A DNA stretch of 64,000 nucleotides, from contig NZ_JAAITI010000005.1 in the NCBI RefSeq assembly GCF_013304735.1, positions 85,731-149,730 of the forward strand, written 5' to 3'. The DNA is from Blautia luti (lineage in GTDB: Bacteria; Bacillota; Clostridia; Lachnospirales; Lachnospiraceae). Numbering within the stretch: position 1 is the stretch's first letter; each line of letters starts with the position of its first letter. A program made the translations under genes and the position numbers. Below are positions 24,371-32,766 of this stretch, piece after piece. The notes under the pieces were generated by a model that was given only the letters and a program-made list of their open reading frames with translations, was not told where the DNA came from and did no database searches.

Positions 24371-25192
24371 ATGAAAAATTTTAAAAGAATTGCGGCACTG
24401 GCAGGTGTTGTTCTTTTGCTTCTCATATTCTGCCTTCCAATGGTGTTTGCATGGGGCAATAGTGAGAGCTCACAGACACTGTTCCGTGGCGCTTTTGCGG
24501 CAGCTGTGCTGGTACCGATCGTGGCTTATGTTTTCTGGATGGCGTACCGGATCTGGGGACCTAAGAAACCAAAGGAGGATGAGGACCGTATGATCGAGAA
24601 TGTTATTTTTGATGTGGGAAATGTGCTGATGGGATATGACTGGGAAGAGTATCTGAAGAGCTACAACTTCCCGGAAGAGAAATATCAAAAAATCGCAGAT
24701 GCAACATTTCGAAATCCAATCTGGGAGGAGCAGGACAGAGCACTCCATGAGGAATCCTGGTATGTGGATAAATTTGTAGAAAGTGCGCCGGAATATGAGG
24801 CAGACATCCGTGAGGTGGTACGACGTGACCCGGAATGCATGCATCTCTATGACTATGCGGAAACCTGGGTAAAATATCTCAAAAACCAGGGATATCATCT
24901 CTACGTTCTTTCCAATTACGGAACTTATATGCTGGATCGCACAAAGAAGGATATGCCGTTCCTGAAATATATGGATGGAGTGGTATTTTCCTGTGATGTA
25001 CAGCAGATTAAGCCGGAAGTGGATATTTATGAGACACTTCTGAAACGCTATGATCTGAAACCGGAGAAGTCAGTATTTATGGACGATCGGGCCATCAACT
25101 GTGAAGGGGCCAGAAAAGCAGGAATCCGTACCATTCAGTTCGAAAACCTGAAACAGGCGGCAAAAGAGCTTGAAAAACTTGGCGTGAAATAA
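24371..25192 (+). CDS. HAD-family hydrolase with N-terminal membrane segment
   Basis: A 273-residue reading frame. Residues 8-28 and 39-61 form two transmembrane helices. From Met74 it is a HAD-IA phosphatase-like domain of YihX type: FDVGNVL (Asp81 nucleophile, Gly83 in the second-Asp position), YVLSNYG (motif II), QIKPEVD (motif III) and FMDDRAINCEGAR (motif IV). Family members dephosphorylate small sugar phosphates, but the substrate is unknown. AAAGGAGG (24571-24578) lies 11 bases before Met74 (ATG 24590), so a soluble short form may be made from the same gene. I start at ATG 24371, preceded by AAGGA, rather than GTG 24356. Confidence 0.8.
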   Translation: MKNFKRIAALAGVVLLLLIFCLPMVFAWGNSESSQTLFRGAFAAAVLVPIVAYVFWMAYRIWGPKKPKEDEDRMIENVIFDVGNVLMGYDWEEYLKSYNFPEEKYQKIADATFRNPIWEEQDRALHEESWYVDKFVESAPEYEADIREVVRRDPECMHLYDYAETWVKYLKNQGYHLYVLSNYGTYMLDRTKKDMPFLKYMDGVVFSCDVQQIKPEVDIYETLLKRYDLKPEKSVFMDDRAINCEGARKAGIRTIQFENLKQAAKELEKLGVK

Positions 25193-25212
25193 CCTCCGGT
25201 GTAAAAAGAGAA

Positions 25213-25279
25213 ACGCAGAGAACCTGCACCATCGCGAAGCCCTCTGCGTCTAAAGGGGAGGATATAAAAAGTATATCCT
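25213..25279 (+). other. Two hairpins after the HAD gene
   Basis: ACGCAGAG (25213-25220) pairs with CTCTGCGT (25242-25249), and AGGATATA (25259-25266) pairs with TATATCCT (25272-25279). Neither has a clear T-run. They probably mark the 3' end of the HAD transcript. The rest of the 247-bp gap is AT-rich and holds the leader of the next gene. Confidence 0.45.
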
Positions 25280-25346
25280 GAAGCTGTGTTTATTATACAA
25301 ATTATATATAAAATTATAGGATTTTATGATATTATAATTTGTGTTT

Positions 25347-25405
25347 TTGTGGAAAAGATGCTATAATAAACGCACATCATAAAGCGGAATGTAAATGTCC
25401 GCTTT
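25347..25405 (+). promoter_or_regulatory. Promoter and leader hairpin of the SEC-C gene
   Basis: TATAAT (25372-25377) has only a poor -35 (TTGTGG, 25347-25352, 19 bp away). Directly downstream, AAAGCGGA (25381-25388) pairs with TCCGCTTT (25398-25405), so the stem lies at or just after the expected transcription start. It may protect the 5' end or modulate the start. Confidence 0.45.
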
Positions 25406-25439
25406 ACTCATTTAAAATTTTGGAAAAGAGGATCAGACA

Positions 25440-25949
25440 ATGAGCGATATGACAATTCTTGAGCAGTGGCGTTCCGTTGCTTATAATCAGAATGCAGATA
25501 AGAATAAGCTTCAGCGCTTCTGGGCAACTTATTTTAACATTGAGAAGAACATTTACGAGCAGCTTCTGGAGAACCCGGATGAGGTTGTTTCCGGAACCGT
25601 TAAAGAGCTTGCTGAGAAATACGGCCAGGACGTTATGACTATGGTTGGTTTCCTTGACGGAATCAACGACAGCCTGAAGGTTCCGAACCCGATTGAAACT
25701 ATGGATGAGAACACCAAGGTTAACCTTGCATTCGATAAAGAAGCTCTCTACAAGAACATGGTAGATGCTAAGGCTGACTGGCTGTACAACCTTCCTCAGT
25801 GGGATAAGATCTTCACAGAAGAGAAGAAGAAAGCTCTCTACATGGAGCAGAAGAAATCCGGCACAGTTGTGAAACCACATAAAGTCGGAAGAAACGATCC
25901 GTGTCCATGCGGAAGCGGCAAGAAATACAAATACTGCTGCGGAAGATAA
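25440..25949 (+). CDS. SEC-C metal-binding motif protein
   Basis: A 169-residue cytoplasmic protein. The C-terminal ~20 residues are a canonical SEC-C zinc motif ([19 protein letters not shown]), as at the end of SecA. The first ~145 residues are helical and of unknown function. Members are often treated as zinc-binding, possibly SecA- or ribosome-linked, but no role can be assigned from sequence. The stop overlaps the ATG of the YdcF-like gene (TAATG), so the two are likely co-translated. Confidence 0.82.
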   Translation: MSDMTILEQWRSVAYNQNADKNKLQRFWATYFNIEKNIYEQLLENPDEVVSGTVKELAEKYGQDVMTMVGFLDGINDSLKVPNPIETMDENTKVNLAFDKEALYKNMVDAKADWLYNLPQWDKIFTEEKKKALYMEQKKSGTVVKPHKVGRNDPCPCGSGKKYKYCCGR

Positions 25950-26431
25950 TGAGCGTAAAGAAGAATCTGGATTACATTATCGTGTTAGGTGCCCATGTGG
26001 ACGGAACACGGATGACACTTGCCCTTCTGGAACGAGCCAGAAGGGCCCTTCTTTATCTTGAGGAGAATCCCGGGACGAAGGCAGTGCTTTCCGGTGGAAA
26101 AGGTACCGGGGAAAATATTTCAGAAGCAGAGGCTATGTACCGGTATCTTACAGGTCATGGAATTGACGGAAGCCGTCTGATCCTGGAAGAAAAATCCACC
26201 AGTACGAAAGAAAATCTGGCTTTCAGCCTTAGAAAAATTGGAACCTGCAACTGTTCTGTAGGCGTTGTCACTAACAATTTTCATGTGTGGAGAGGCGCAG
26301 CCATTGCCAGAAAATGTGGTTTCCGTGAAGTTGCCATGATTCCGTCCAGATACAGAAGCTGGCGTCTTTTGATCTACATTCCAAGAGAGATTCTGGCTGT
26401 CATTAAAGATAAACTCATGGGAAATCTGTAG
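25949..26431 (+). CDS. YdcF/DUF218 family protein
   Basis: A 160-residue protein of the YdcF/ElyC (DUF218) family. Marks are IIVLGAHVDG at the N-terminus, AVLSGGKGTGENISEAEAM, ILEEKSTSTKENL and VTNNFHVWRG. Family members have been linked to envelope or SAM-related functions, but the reaction is not established. It lacks the membrane helices of ElyC-type members, so it is the short cytosolic form. Its ATG overlaps the previous stop. A weak GGAAG precedes it. The frame is open from 25901, but that reading overlaps the SEC-C motif codons. Confidence 0.82.
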   Translation: MSVKKNLDYIIVLGAHVDGTRMTLALLERARRALLYLEENPGTKAVLSGGKGTGENISEAEAMYRYLTGHGIDGSRLILEEKSTSTKENLAFSLRKIGTCNCSVGVVTNNFHVWRGAAIARKCGFREVAMIPSRYRSWRLLIYIPREILAVIKDKLMGNL

Positions 26432-26507
26432 TTCACAGGAGGTTACTGCCTGCTCCGTGATCAGTAACACAGGAATGTATAAATCTGAAAAATTTTGCCA
26501 ACATGCG

Positions 26508-26536
26508 TTGACAAATAAAAATCATGAGCTTATAAT
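26508..26536 (+). promoter_or_regulatory. Promoter of the thrS T-box leader
   Basis: Perfect TTGACA (26508-26513) and perfect TATAAT (26531-26536) are separated by 17 bp. Transcription should start near 26543. Confidence 0.85.
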
Positions 26537-26542
26537 GAACCA

Positions 26543-26809
26543 CAGAAAAAGCAATAAAGCAACACGTTGACGAGACGAGTAAGCTGTGAAATGTTACAGA
26601 GAGAGATGTGAAGTGCTGGAAACATCTTATCAGGAAACAGTCGAAAACTACCTCCGAGTGGCCCCAATCCGGTCCGGTGATTCCGTTATCATCTAAATTG
26701 AGAGGCTTTGTATCCTGGCGTGACTAGGGAAGCAGAGCAAGCAGGGTGGAACCGCGAGAATGAACAAACTCGTCCCTTACAGTGCACGATGTACTGTGAG
26801 GGATTTTTT
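26543..26809 (+). promoter_or_regulatory. T-box leader of thrS
   Basis: A tRNA-sensing leader. The conserved T-box AGGGTGGAACCGCG is at 26743-26756. Stem I has the expected purine-rich start (GACGAG, AGTAAG, CAGAGAGAGATG). The terminator pairs TCCCTTACAGT (26773-26783) with ACTGTGAGGGA (26793-26803) before six T residues. A candidate threonine specifier is ACC at 26650-26652. Uncharged tRNA-Thr should favour the antiterminator and raise thrS expression. Confidence 0.93.
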
Positions 26810-26889
26810 ATTGCAAAAAAATCCTTCATAATAACAGAAACTGCACTGTGTACCATAGAAATTTACCGAAAATGAAAGGAGAAACGATT

Positions 26890-28851
26890 ATGATCATCAC
26901 ATTAAAAGACGGATCAAAAAAAGAATATGCAGAAGCAAAATCTGTAATCGATATCGCATATGATATCAGTGAAGGCCTTGCACGCGCAGCATGTGCAGGA
27001 GAGGTAAACGGAGAGGTTGTAGATCTCCGTACAGTTCTTGACAGTGACTGTGAGCTTAACATCCTTACAGCAAGAGATGAGAAAGGTCTTGCAGTTCTCC
27101 GCCATACAGCATCTCATGTAATGGCACAGGCAGTACAGAACCTGTATCCGGAGGCAAAGGTTGCCATCGGACCATCCATTGACACAGGATTCTATTATGA
27201 TTTTGACCACGAGCCATTCTCCCGTGAGGATCTTGATGCCATCGAAAAAGAGATGAAGAAGATCATCAAAAAAGGCGCAAAGATCGAGCGTTTCACAAAA
27301 TCCCGTGAGGATGCCATCGCATACTTCAAAGAGAAAAATGAGCCATATAAGGTAGAGCTGATCGAGGATCTTCCGGAGGGAGAGGAGATTTCCTTCTATT
27401 CCCAGGGAGACTGGACAGACCTCTGTGCAGGACCACACCTGATGAGCGTAAAAGGAGTCAAAGCATTCAAGCTTCTTTCTTCTTCCAGCGCATACTGGAG
27501 AGGAAGCGAGAAAAACGCAATGCTTACACGTATCTACGGAACTGCATATGCAACAAAGGATGAGCTGAAAGAGCATCTGGAGCAGATGGAAGAGGCTAAG
27601 AGACGCGATCATAACAAACTTGGCCGTGAGATGAAGATCTTTACAACGGTAGACGTAATCGGACAGGGACTTCCGCTTATCATGCCAAACGGTGTGATCA
27701 TGATGCAGGAGCTTCAGCGCTGGATCGAGGACGAGGAGACAAAACGTGGATACGTAAGAACAAAAACTCCTCTGATGGCAAAGAGCGACCTTTACAAGAT
27801 CTCCGGACACTGGGATCATTACAAAGACGGAATGTTCGTACTTGGAGACGAGGAGAAAGACAAAGAAGTTTACGCACTTCGTCCGATGACATGCCCGTTC
27901 CAGTACTATGTATACAAAGCAGAGCAGCACAGCTACCGTGATCTGCCGATCCGTCTCGGTGAGACCTCCACACTGTTCCGTAATGAGGATTCCGGTGAGA
28001 TGCATGGCCTGACACGAGTTCGTCAGTTTACTATTTCCGAGGGACATCTGATCGTAAGACCGGACCAGATGGTAAAAGAGTTCAAAGACTGTATCGCACT
28101 TGCACAGTACTGCCTGCAGGTACTTGGTGTTGAGGAAGATGTAACCTATCACCTTTCCAAATGGGACCCGACAAACAAAGAGAAATATATCGGTGAGCCG
28201 GAAGTATGGGAGGAGACAGAGGGTCATATCCGCCAGATGCTGAACGAGCTGAACATTCCGTTCACAGAGGATGTAGGAGAGGCTGCTTTCTACGGACCGA
28301 AGGTTGATATCAATGCCAAGAACGTATACGGAAAAGAAGACACCATGATCACAATCCAGTGGGATGCACTTCTTGCAGAACAGTTTGATATGTACTATAT
28401 TGATGAGAACGGCGACAAACAGCGTCCGTACATCATCCACCGTACATCTATGGGATGCTATGAGAGAACTCTTGCATGGCTCATTGAGAAGTATGCAGGA
28501 ATGTTCCCGACATGGCTCTGCCCGGAGCAGGTTCGTGTGATCCCGATCTCCGAGAAGTTCAACGATTATGCGCAGAAGGTAGAGGCCCAGATGAAAGAGG
28601 CAGGCATCCGCTGCTCCGTAGACGGACGTTCTGAGAAGATGGGATACAAGATCCGTGAGGCACGTCTTGAGAGAGTACCATACATGCTTATCGTTGGTGC
28701 AAAAGAGGAAGAAGAGGGCAAGGTTTCCGTAAGAAGCCGTTACCTTGGTGATGAAGGAATGAAAGATCTTGGCGAGTTCATCAGCTTCATCAAAGAAGAG
28801 ATCAAGAACAAGACTATCCGTAAGATCGAAGTTCAGGAAGAAAAGAAATAA
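26890..28851 (+). CDS. thrS: Threonyl-tRNA synthetase
   Basis: A 653-residue class II synthetase. The N-terminal TGS domain covers residues ~1-65. The editing (tRNA-SAD) domain contains HTASHVMAQAV. The catalytic core carries motif 2 around FRNEDSGEMHGLTRVRQF and the zinc cysteine in RPMTCPFQYY. The C-terminal anticodon-binding domain begins around PEQVRVIPIS. The start is ATG 26890 behind AAAGGAG, not the upstream in-frame ATG at 26848. It is controlled by the T-box leader directly upstream. A terminator follows. Confidence 0.97.
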   Translation: MIITLKDGSKKEYAEAKSVIDIAYDISEGLARAACAGEVNGEVVDLRTVLDSDCELNILTARDEKGLAVLRHTASHVMAQAVQNLYPEAKVAIGPSIDTGFYYDFDHEPFSREDLDAIEKEMKKIIKKGAKIERFTKSREDAIAYFKEKNEPYKVELIEDLPEGEEISFYSQGDWTDLCAGPHLMSVKGVKAFKLLSSSSAYWRGSEKNAMLTRIYGTAYATKDELKEHLEQMEEAKRRDHNKLGREMKIFTTVDVIGQGLPLIMPNGVIMMQELQRWIEDEETKRGYVRTKTPLMAKSDLYKISGHWDHYKDGMFVLGDEEKDKEVYALRPMTCPFQYYVYKAEQHSYRDLPIRLGETSTLFRNEDSGEMHGLTRVRQFTISEGHLIVRPDQMVKEFKDCIALAQYCLQVLGVEEDVTYHLSKWDPTNKEKYIGEPEVWEETEGHIRQMLNELNIPFTEDVGEAAFYGPKVDINAKNVYGKEDTMITIQWDALLAEQFDMYYIDENGDKQRPYIIHRTSMGCYERTLAWLIEKYAGMFPTWLCPEQVRVIPISEKFNDYAQKVEAQMKEAGIRCSVDGRSEKMGYKIREARLERVPYMLIVGAKEEEEGKVSVRSRYLGDEGMKDLGEFISFIKEEIKNKTIRKIEVQEEKK

Positions 28852-28873
28852 GAAGATATAAAATAACATAACC

Positions 28874-28929
28874 AAACTCCCGCTGACAGAGACAGCTGTT
28901 TATAGCTGCCTGTTGGTGGGAGTTTTTTT
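28874..28929 (+). terminator. Terminator of thrS
   Basis: AAACTCCC (28874-28881) pairs with GGGAGTTT (28918-28925), with extra pairing inside (CAGCTG region), followed by a T-run. The convergent ABC ATPase gene ends 32 bp beyond, and the hairpin may also act on it weakly. Confidence 0.85.
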
Positions 28930-28960
28930 GCAGGGAATACCTCCGTAAAGTCAGGAGTTA

Positions 28961-29965
28961 TTAATGAAGATGAAGAATATCTTCTTTCAAAATCTGGAGC
29001 TGAAGCATTTCGCCCATATTGCGCTGCCGGTTGGTTTCAAACAGGGTATCTGCCCGTAATTCGATACCATCGCAGTCTATGGTGTAGGAAATGGTAGTTC
29101 CACGCAGCATCACACCGGTGATCTTTCCCTGGAAATGCACAGCATCATTAAGGGGTTCCGGAGAAATCAGGACGGCTTCCGGGCGGATTGCGACAAAGTC
29201 ACAGTCTGAGGAAAGACCGCACAGTTTTTTGAGATCCGGATTGCTGAGGATGTTATAGTGTCCGATAAAATTGGCTGCAAATTTTGTCTGTGGATGGGTA
29301 TAGATATCTGCCGGTGATCCGGACTGTTCGATCTGGCCCACATTAAATAGATGGATGGTGTCGGACATAACCATGGCTTCTTCCTGATCATGTGTGACGA
29401 AAATGGTAGTCATTTTCAGATTCTGCTGAATTTTACGGATTTCAACCTGAAGGTTTCTTCGCAGCAGGGCATCAATTGCACTTAAAGGCTCATCCAGCAG
29501 AAGAACTTTCGGTTCCATGATAATGGCACGGGCCAGGGCAACACGCTGCTGCTGGCCGCCGGACAGCTGACGTGGATACTGGTCCAGCTTGTCGGAAAGT
29601 CCTACGGTATGAAGAACATCTTTTACTTTTTCCGCAATAAAATGTTTGTCTTTTTTCTGCATCTGAAGGCCGAAGGCAACATTCTGGCGCACAGTCATAT
29701 TGGGGAACAGACTGTACTGCTGGAAAACCATGCCGATTTTTCGCTGTTTGGGAGTAAAATCGGTGATGTTTGTTCCGTCCAGATAAATTTCTCCTTCCGT
29801 AACGGTCTCCAGGCCTGAAAAACAGCGGAGAAGCGTACTTTTTCCACAGCCGGACGGACCGAGAAGAGTGACAAATTCTCCCTCATCAATAGAAAGATTG
29901 ATGCCTTTCAGAACTTCGTTATTTCCGAAACTTTTGTGAACATTTCTGAATTCAATATATGCCAT
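28961..29965 (-). CDS. ABC importer ATPase (PotA/AfuC-like)
   Basis: A 334-residue ATP-binding subunit. Walker A GPSGCGKST, ABC signature LSGGQQQR, Walker B VLLLDEP and H-loop IFVTHDQEEA are clear, with a C-terminal TOBE-like regulatory domain from ~240. The family (spermidine, iron, phosphonate, sugar-phosphate importers) is plain; the substrate is not. It is the last gene of the minus-strand locus GH2-phosphodiesterase-binding protein-two permeases-ATPase, and its ATG lies 9 bp after the second permease gene. Confidence 0.9.
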   Translation of the reverse strand: MAYIEFRNVHKSFGNNEVLKGINLSIDEGEFVTLLGPSGCGKSTLLRCFSGLETVTEGEIYLDGTNITDFTPKQRKIGMVFQQYSLFPNMTVRQNVAFGLQMQKKDKHFIAEKVKDVLHTVGLSDKLDQYPRQLSGGQQQRVALARAIIMEPKVLLLDEPLSAIDALLRRNLQVEIRKIQQNLKMTTIFVTHDQEEAMVMSDTIHLFNVGQIEQSGSPADIYTHPQTKFAANFIGHYNILSNPDLKKLCGLSSDCDFVAIRPEAVLISPEPLNDAVHFQGKITGVMLRGTTISYTIDCDGIELRADTLFETNRQRNMGEMLQLQILKEDILHLH

Positions 29966-29974
29966 TTATATCAC

Positions 29975-30754
29975 CTATCTCTTTCTGTTCTGAAATTTAA
30001 AAACAAGCTGTGAAATAACCAGAGTAACTGTAAACATGATGATTACAATTACACACTGATACTGAAGTACAATCAGACGGCTGTTGTACAGAAGCATCTG
30101 AATGGTTTCGTATTTGTTTCCCGCAATGATTTTTATGACTGCAAAATCTCCGAAAACTGTGGAGAGAGCGAGAAGAGAAGATACCAGAATACCGGCCAGC
30201 ATATTCGGAAGAATAATCCGGATAAATGCGTATAATTTTCCGGCACCCAGGATTTCCGCTGCTTCCAGAAGACGGGTAACGTTGATTCCGTGCAGATTGT
30301 TTCGGATTCCCTGATATACAAAAGGCAGGATGGAAATACTGTAAATACAGACCAGCATTACCATTCGGTTGGAAAAGAAAGTTACTCCGCCTGCATAAAG
30401 TGCCAGTACAGGAATTGCAATCGTTACACCCTTCAGGGAATTTGGAATCATACAGATGGTCTGGATGTATTTTTCAAGTTTTGGATAATAGACCACTGAA
30501 GTATACAGAGCCAGAATTACAACGATGTTGCAGATCAGAATCGGCGGAATACTGATCAGAACGCCTCGAAGGATAGCGGGCCACAGTGTTGGCTCGGTAA
30601 ATGCCTGTATCCAGTATTTAAAAGTCCATCCTGCAGGAAACAGTTTTGTCCATCCGATGGTAAAGGAGTAGACAAGGGTTGCAGCAAATGGAATCAGGAG
30701 AAAAATACAGGCGAGGATAATGATAACATAAGGCAGTTTTTTTCTTCGTTTCAT
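29975..30754 (-). CDS. ABC importer permease, second subunit (PotC-like)
   Basis: A 259-residue inner-membrane permease with about six transmembrane helices. The EAA-type loop is visible as LLEAAEILGAGKLYAFIRIILPN. It overlaps the first permease by 4 bp (ATGA), so the two form the heterodimeric membrane channel. It belongs to the binding-protein-dependent importer branch that includes PotC and PhnV-type subunits. Confidence 0.88.
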   Translation of the reverse strand: MKRRKKLPYVIIILACIFLLIPFAATLVYSFTIGWTKLFPAGWTFKYWIQAFTEPTLWPAILRGVLISIPPILICNIVVILALYTSVVYYPKLEKYIQTICMIPNSLKGVTIAIPVLALYAGGVTFFSNRMVMLVCIYSISILPFVYQGIRNNLHGINVTRLLEAAEILGAGKLYAFIRIILPNMLAGILVSSLLALSTVFGDFAVIKIIAGNKYETIQMLLYNSRLIVLQYQCVIVIIMFTVTLVISQLVFKFQNRKR

Positions 30755-31605
30755 ACCTGTTCCCCTCCTTTATACGTCAGCTTTTTCAGAAGATTGCAGA
30801 TACAGATAACGGCCAGCATGATGATAATCATCCAGATTGCCAGAGCAGATCCCATTTCTTTCTGTGGTGTCATTTCTCCGGTAAACATGGTTGTGATTTT
30901 TACCGGAAGAAGAGGAATACTGGTGGTTACCAGAAGAAGAACTGTGGCGTAAGCTGTGATCGCATTGGCGAAAAGCAGTGCAAAGGTGTCAAGAAGACTC
31001 GGAAGCATTACCGGAATTCCAATTCGCGTCCAGAACTGGAACGGGGAAGCTTCCAGGATCTCAGCTGCTTCCTTCCAGGAAGAATCCACTGCCTGAAAAG
31101 CAGGAACCAGCATCAGGCTGCCCAGGGGCAGCTGAAAGTAAATGAACATCAGCAAAAGCCCCTGGATGGAATACAGACGGAAAACGGTAGACAGCTGTAT
31201 ACCGATGGCACGCAATGCAAGTACAAAAATTCCGGTGTTTCCAAGAATAACTACAAATGAAAAATAAAGTGGTAAGCCAGCAAAATTTGATACCATATTC
31301 AACATGGATAACATACGGCTCTGTCCGTTTTTTCCAAGTTCATTGACTGCCCAGGCAATAAAGAAAGAGAGGATCAGTCCAATGATAGTGGAAGCAAAGG
31401 ACAGATACAGACTGTTGCTGGTTGCTACCTGATAAACGGAATCTGTAAAGATTGTTTTGTAATTATTGAATGTAAAAGCACCCGTTTCCGGTGATAAAAA
31501 GCTTTTCTGGACCATGCTTATAATCGGCAGAAAGATAAACAGGATAGCCAGCAAAAGTAGCGGAAGAAGCGGTATCAGTTTTTGAAGGTTACGAACTTTT
31601 TTCAT
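30751..31605 (-). CDS. ABC importer permease, first subunit (PotB-like)
   Basis: A 284-residue permease with about six transmembrane helices, starting with a Lys-rich cytoplasmic end. The EAA loop is WKEAAEILEASPFQFWTRIGIP. It pairs with the following permease, overlapping it by 4 bp, and begins 16 bp after the binding-protein gene. Confidence 0.88.
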   Translation of the reverse strand: MKKVRNLQKLIPLLPLLLLAILFIFLPIISMVQKSFLSPETGAFTFNNYKTIFTDSVYQVATSNSLYLSFASTIIGLILSFFIAWAVNELGKNGQSRMLSMLNMVSNFAGLPLYFSFVVILGNTGIFVLALRAIGIQLSTVFRLYSIQGLLLMFIYFQLPLGSLMLVPAFQAVDSSWKEAAEILEASPFQFWTRIGIPVMLPSLLDTFALLFANAITAYATVLLLVTTSIPLLPVKITTMFTGEMTPQKEMGSALAIWMIIIMLAVICICNLLKKLTYKGGEQV

Positions 31606-31621
31606 CTGTCAGCCCTCCCTT

Positions 31622-32749
31622 TTACTGAACCAGTGGAAGAACTTCTCTTTCCCATAATTCAGCGATTTCTGCACATGCGCTGTTTAATGCGTCAACATCA
31701 GAGATATTTGTACAGTTTTTGTATAAATCATCATCAAGAAGTTTGGATTTTACATCGTCAGGAAGTGTTACGTCCTGTTTGGTCGGACGTGCATATCCTT
31801 CTGCACGGTTGATGGCACCTTCGTCGCTGCAGAGATATTCAATGGCAAGACCTGCCGCATTTGGATGAGGCGCGTATTTGTTGATGATCTGCGCGTATCC
31901 GTTTGTTACGGAACCGTCAGACGGGATTGTGATATCAAGTTCCATGGTTGGATTTTCTGCTACAATGTTATCTCTCCATGCAAGGACAGAATAATCATAA
32001 TTACCTACACAGCAGACCATTTCACCGCTTGCAAGGCGGGCGGAAGTGGTGTCGCCGGTGTCAAGACGTCCGGCTTTGGCCAGTTCTTTAAAGTAATCAA
32101 TTCCTGGCTGGACATTATCCATGGAACCGCCATTGGCGATCGCACAGGATAATACAGCAACCTGTGATGCGGCACCGCCAAGAACATTTCCGACAGATAC
32201 CAGATAATCCCCGTTCTTTACATCTTCCCAGGATGTCGGGCATTTTCCGCCGGTAAACTCTGTGTTTGCGATGAAGGCAAGAGATCCGGTATAGGTCATG
32301 ATCCAGTGGCCGTCAGGATCTTTTGCCCAGTCCGGGAAGGAATCCCAGGTGGAAGCTTTGTAGGTGCCGATGACATCCTGTTTGATGGCTTCTGGTGTCA
32401 TGGAAAGACCGATATCACCGATATCTTTTGTAGGATCATCTTTTTCAGCTGCAAACTGAGAAAGCTCTTCTGCGGAAGTCATATCAACATCGCCGTGGGT
32501 GATTCCGTAAGTATCTGTGATTGCATCCCAGGAACCTTTCCAGTTTGCCCAGTCATCAGGCATTCCCACAGACTGCAGATCCCCTTCTTCTTTGGCGTTT
32601 TTGATCAGGTCATCAAGACTCATTTCTTCGCCGTTTAAAACAACGGTTGAAGCGTCCGCAGCGCTGACAGGAATGGCACAGATCAGCATGGATGCGGAAA
32701 GTGCGGCTGCAAGTACAGTGCTCATTAAAGATAAGTTACGTTTTCTCAT
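31622..32749 (-). CDS. ABC importer substrate-binding protein
   Basis: A 375-residue extracellular binding protein with a Sec signal peptide (cleavage after ~residue 31, PVSAADAS). It resembles the iron/phosphonate/sugar-phosphate class (AfuA, PhnS-like): an early EEGDLQSVGMPDDWANW segment and a late APHPNAAGLAIEYLCSDEGAINRAEGYARP segment, split by family-typical loops. No lipobox is seen, which is unusual for a Firmicute. Context (GH2 enzyme, phosphodiesterase) suggests a phosphorylated or phosphodiester-linked glycoside as ligand (inference). GGAGGG precedes the ATG. Confidence 0.85.
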   Translation of the reverse strand: MRKRNLSLMSTVLAAALSASMLICAIPVSAADASTVVLNGEEMSLDDLIKNAKEEGDLQSVGMPDDWANWKGSWDAITDTYGITHGDVDMTSAEELSQFAAEKDDPTKDIGDIGLSMTPEAIKQDVIGTYKASTWDSFPDWAKDPDGHWIMTYTGSLAFIANTEFTGGKCPTSWEDVKNGDYLVSVGNVLGGAASQVAVLSCAIANGGSMDNVQPGIDYFKELAKAGRLDTGDTTSARLASGEMVCCVGNYDYSVLAWRDNIVAENPTMELDITIPSDGSVTNGYAQIINKYAPHPNAAGLAIEYLCSDEGAINRAEGYARPTKQDVTLPDDVKSKLLDDDLYKNCTNISDVDALNSACAEIAELWEREVLPLVQ

Positions 32750-32766
32750 AGTTAAACCCTCCTTTG

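Noticed and set aside
26914..28875. A 653-codon open frame on the minus strand opposite thrS
   Set aside because: It mirrors thrS almost end to end, its translation resembles no family, and it has no promoter or ribosome site. It arises from the codon bias of thrS.
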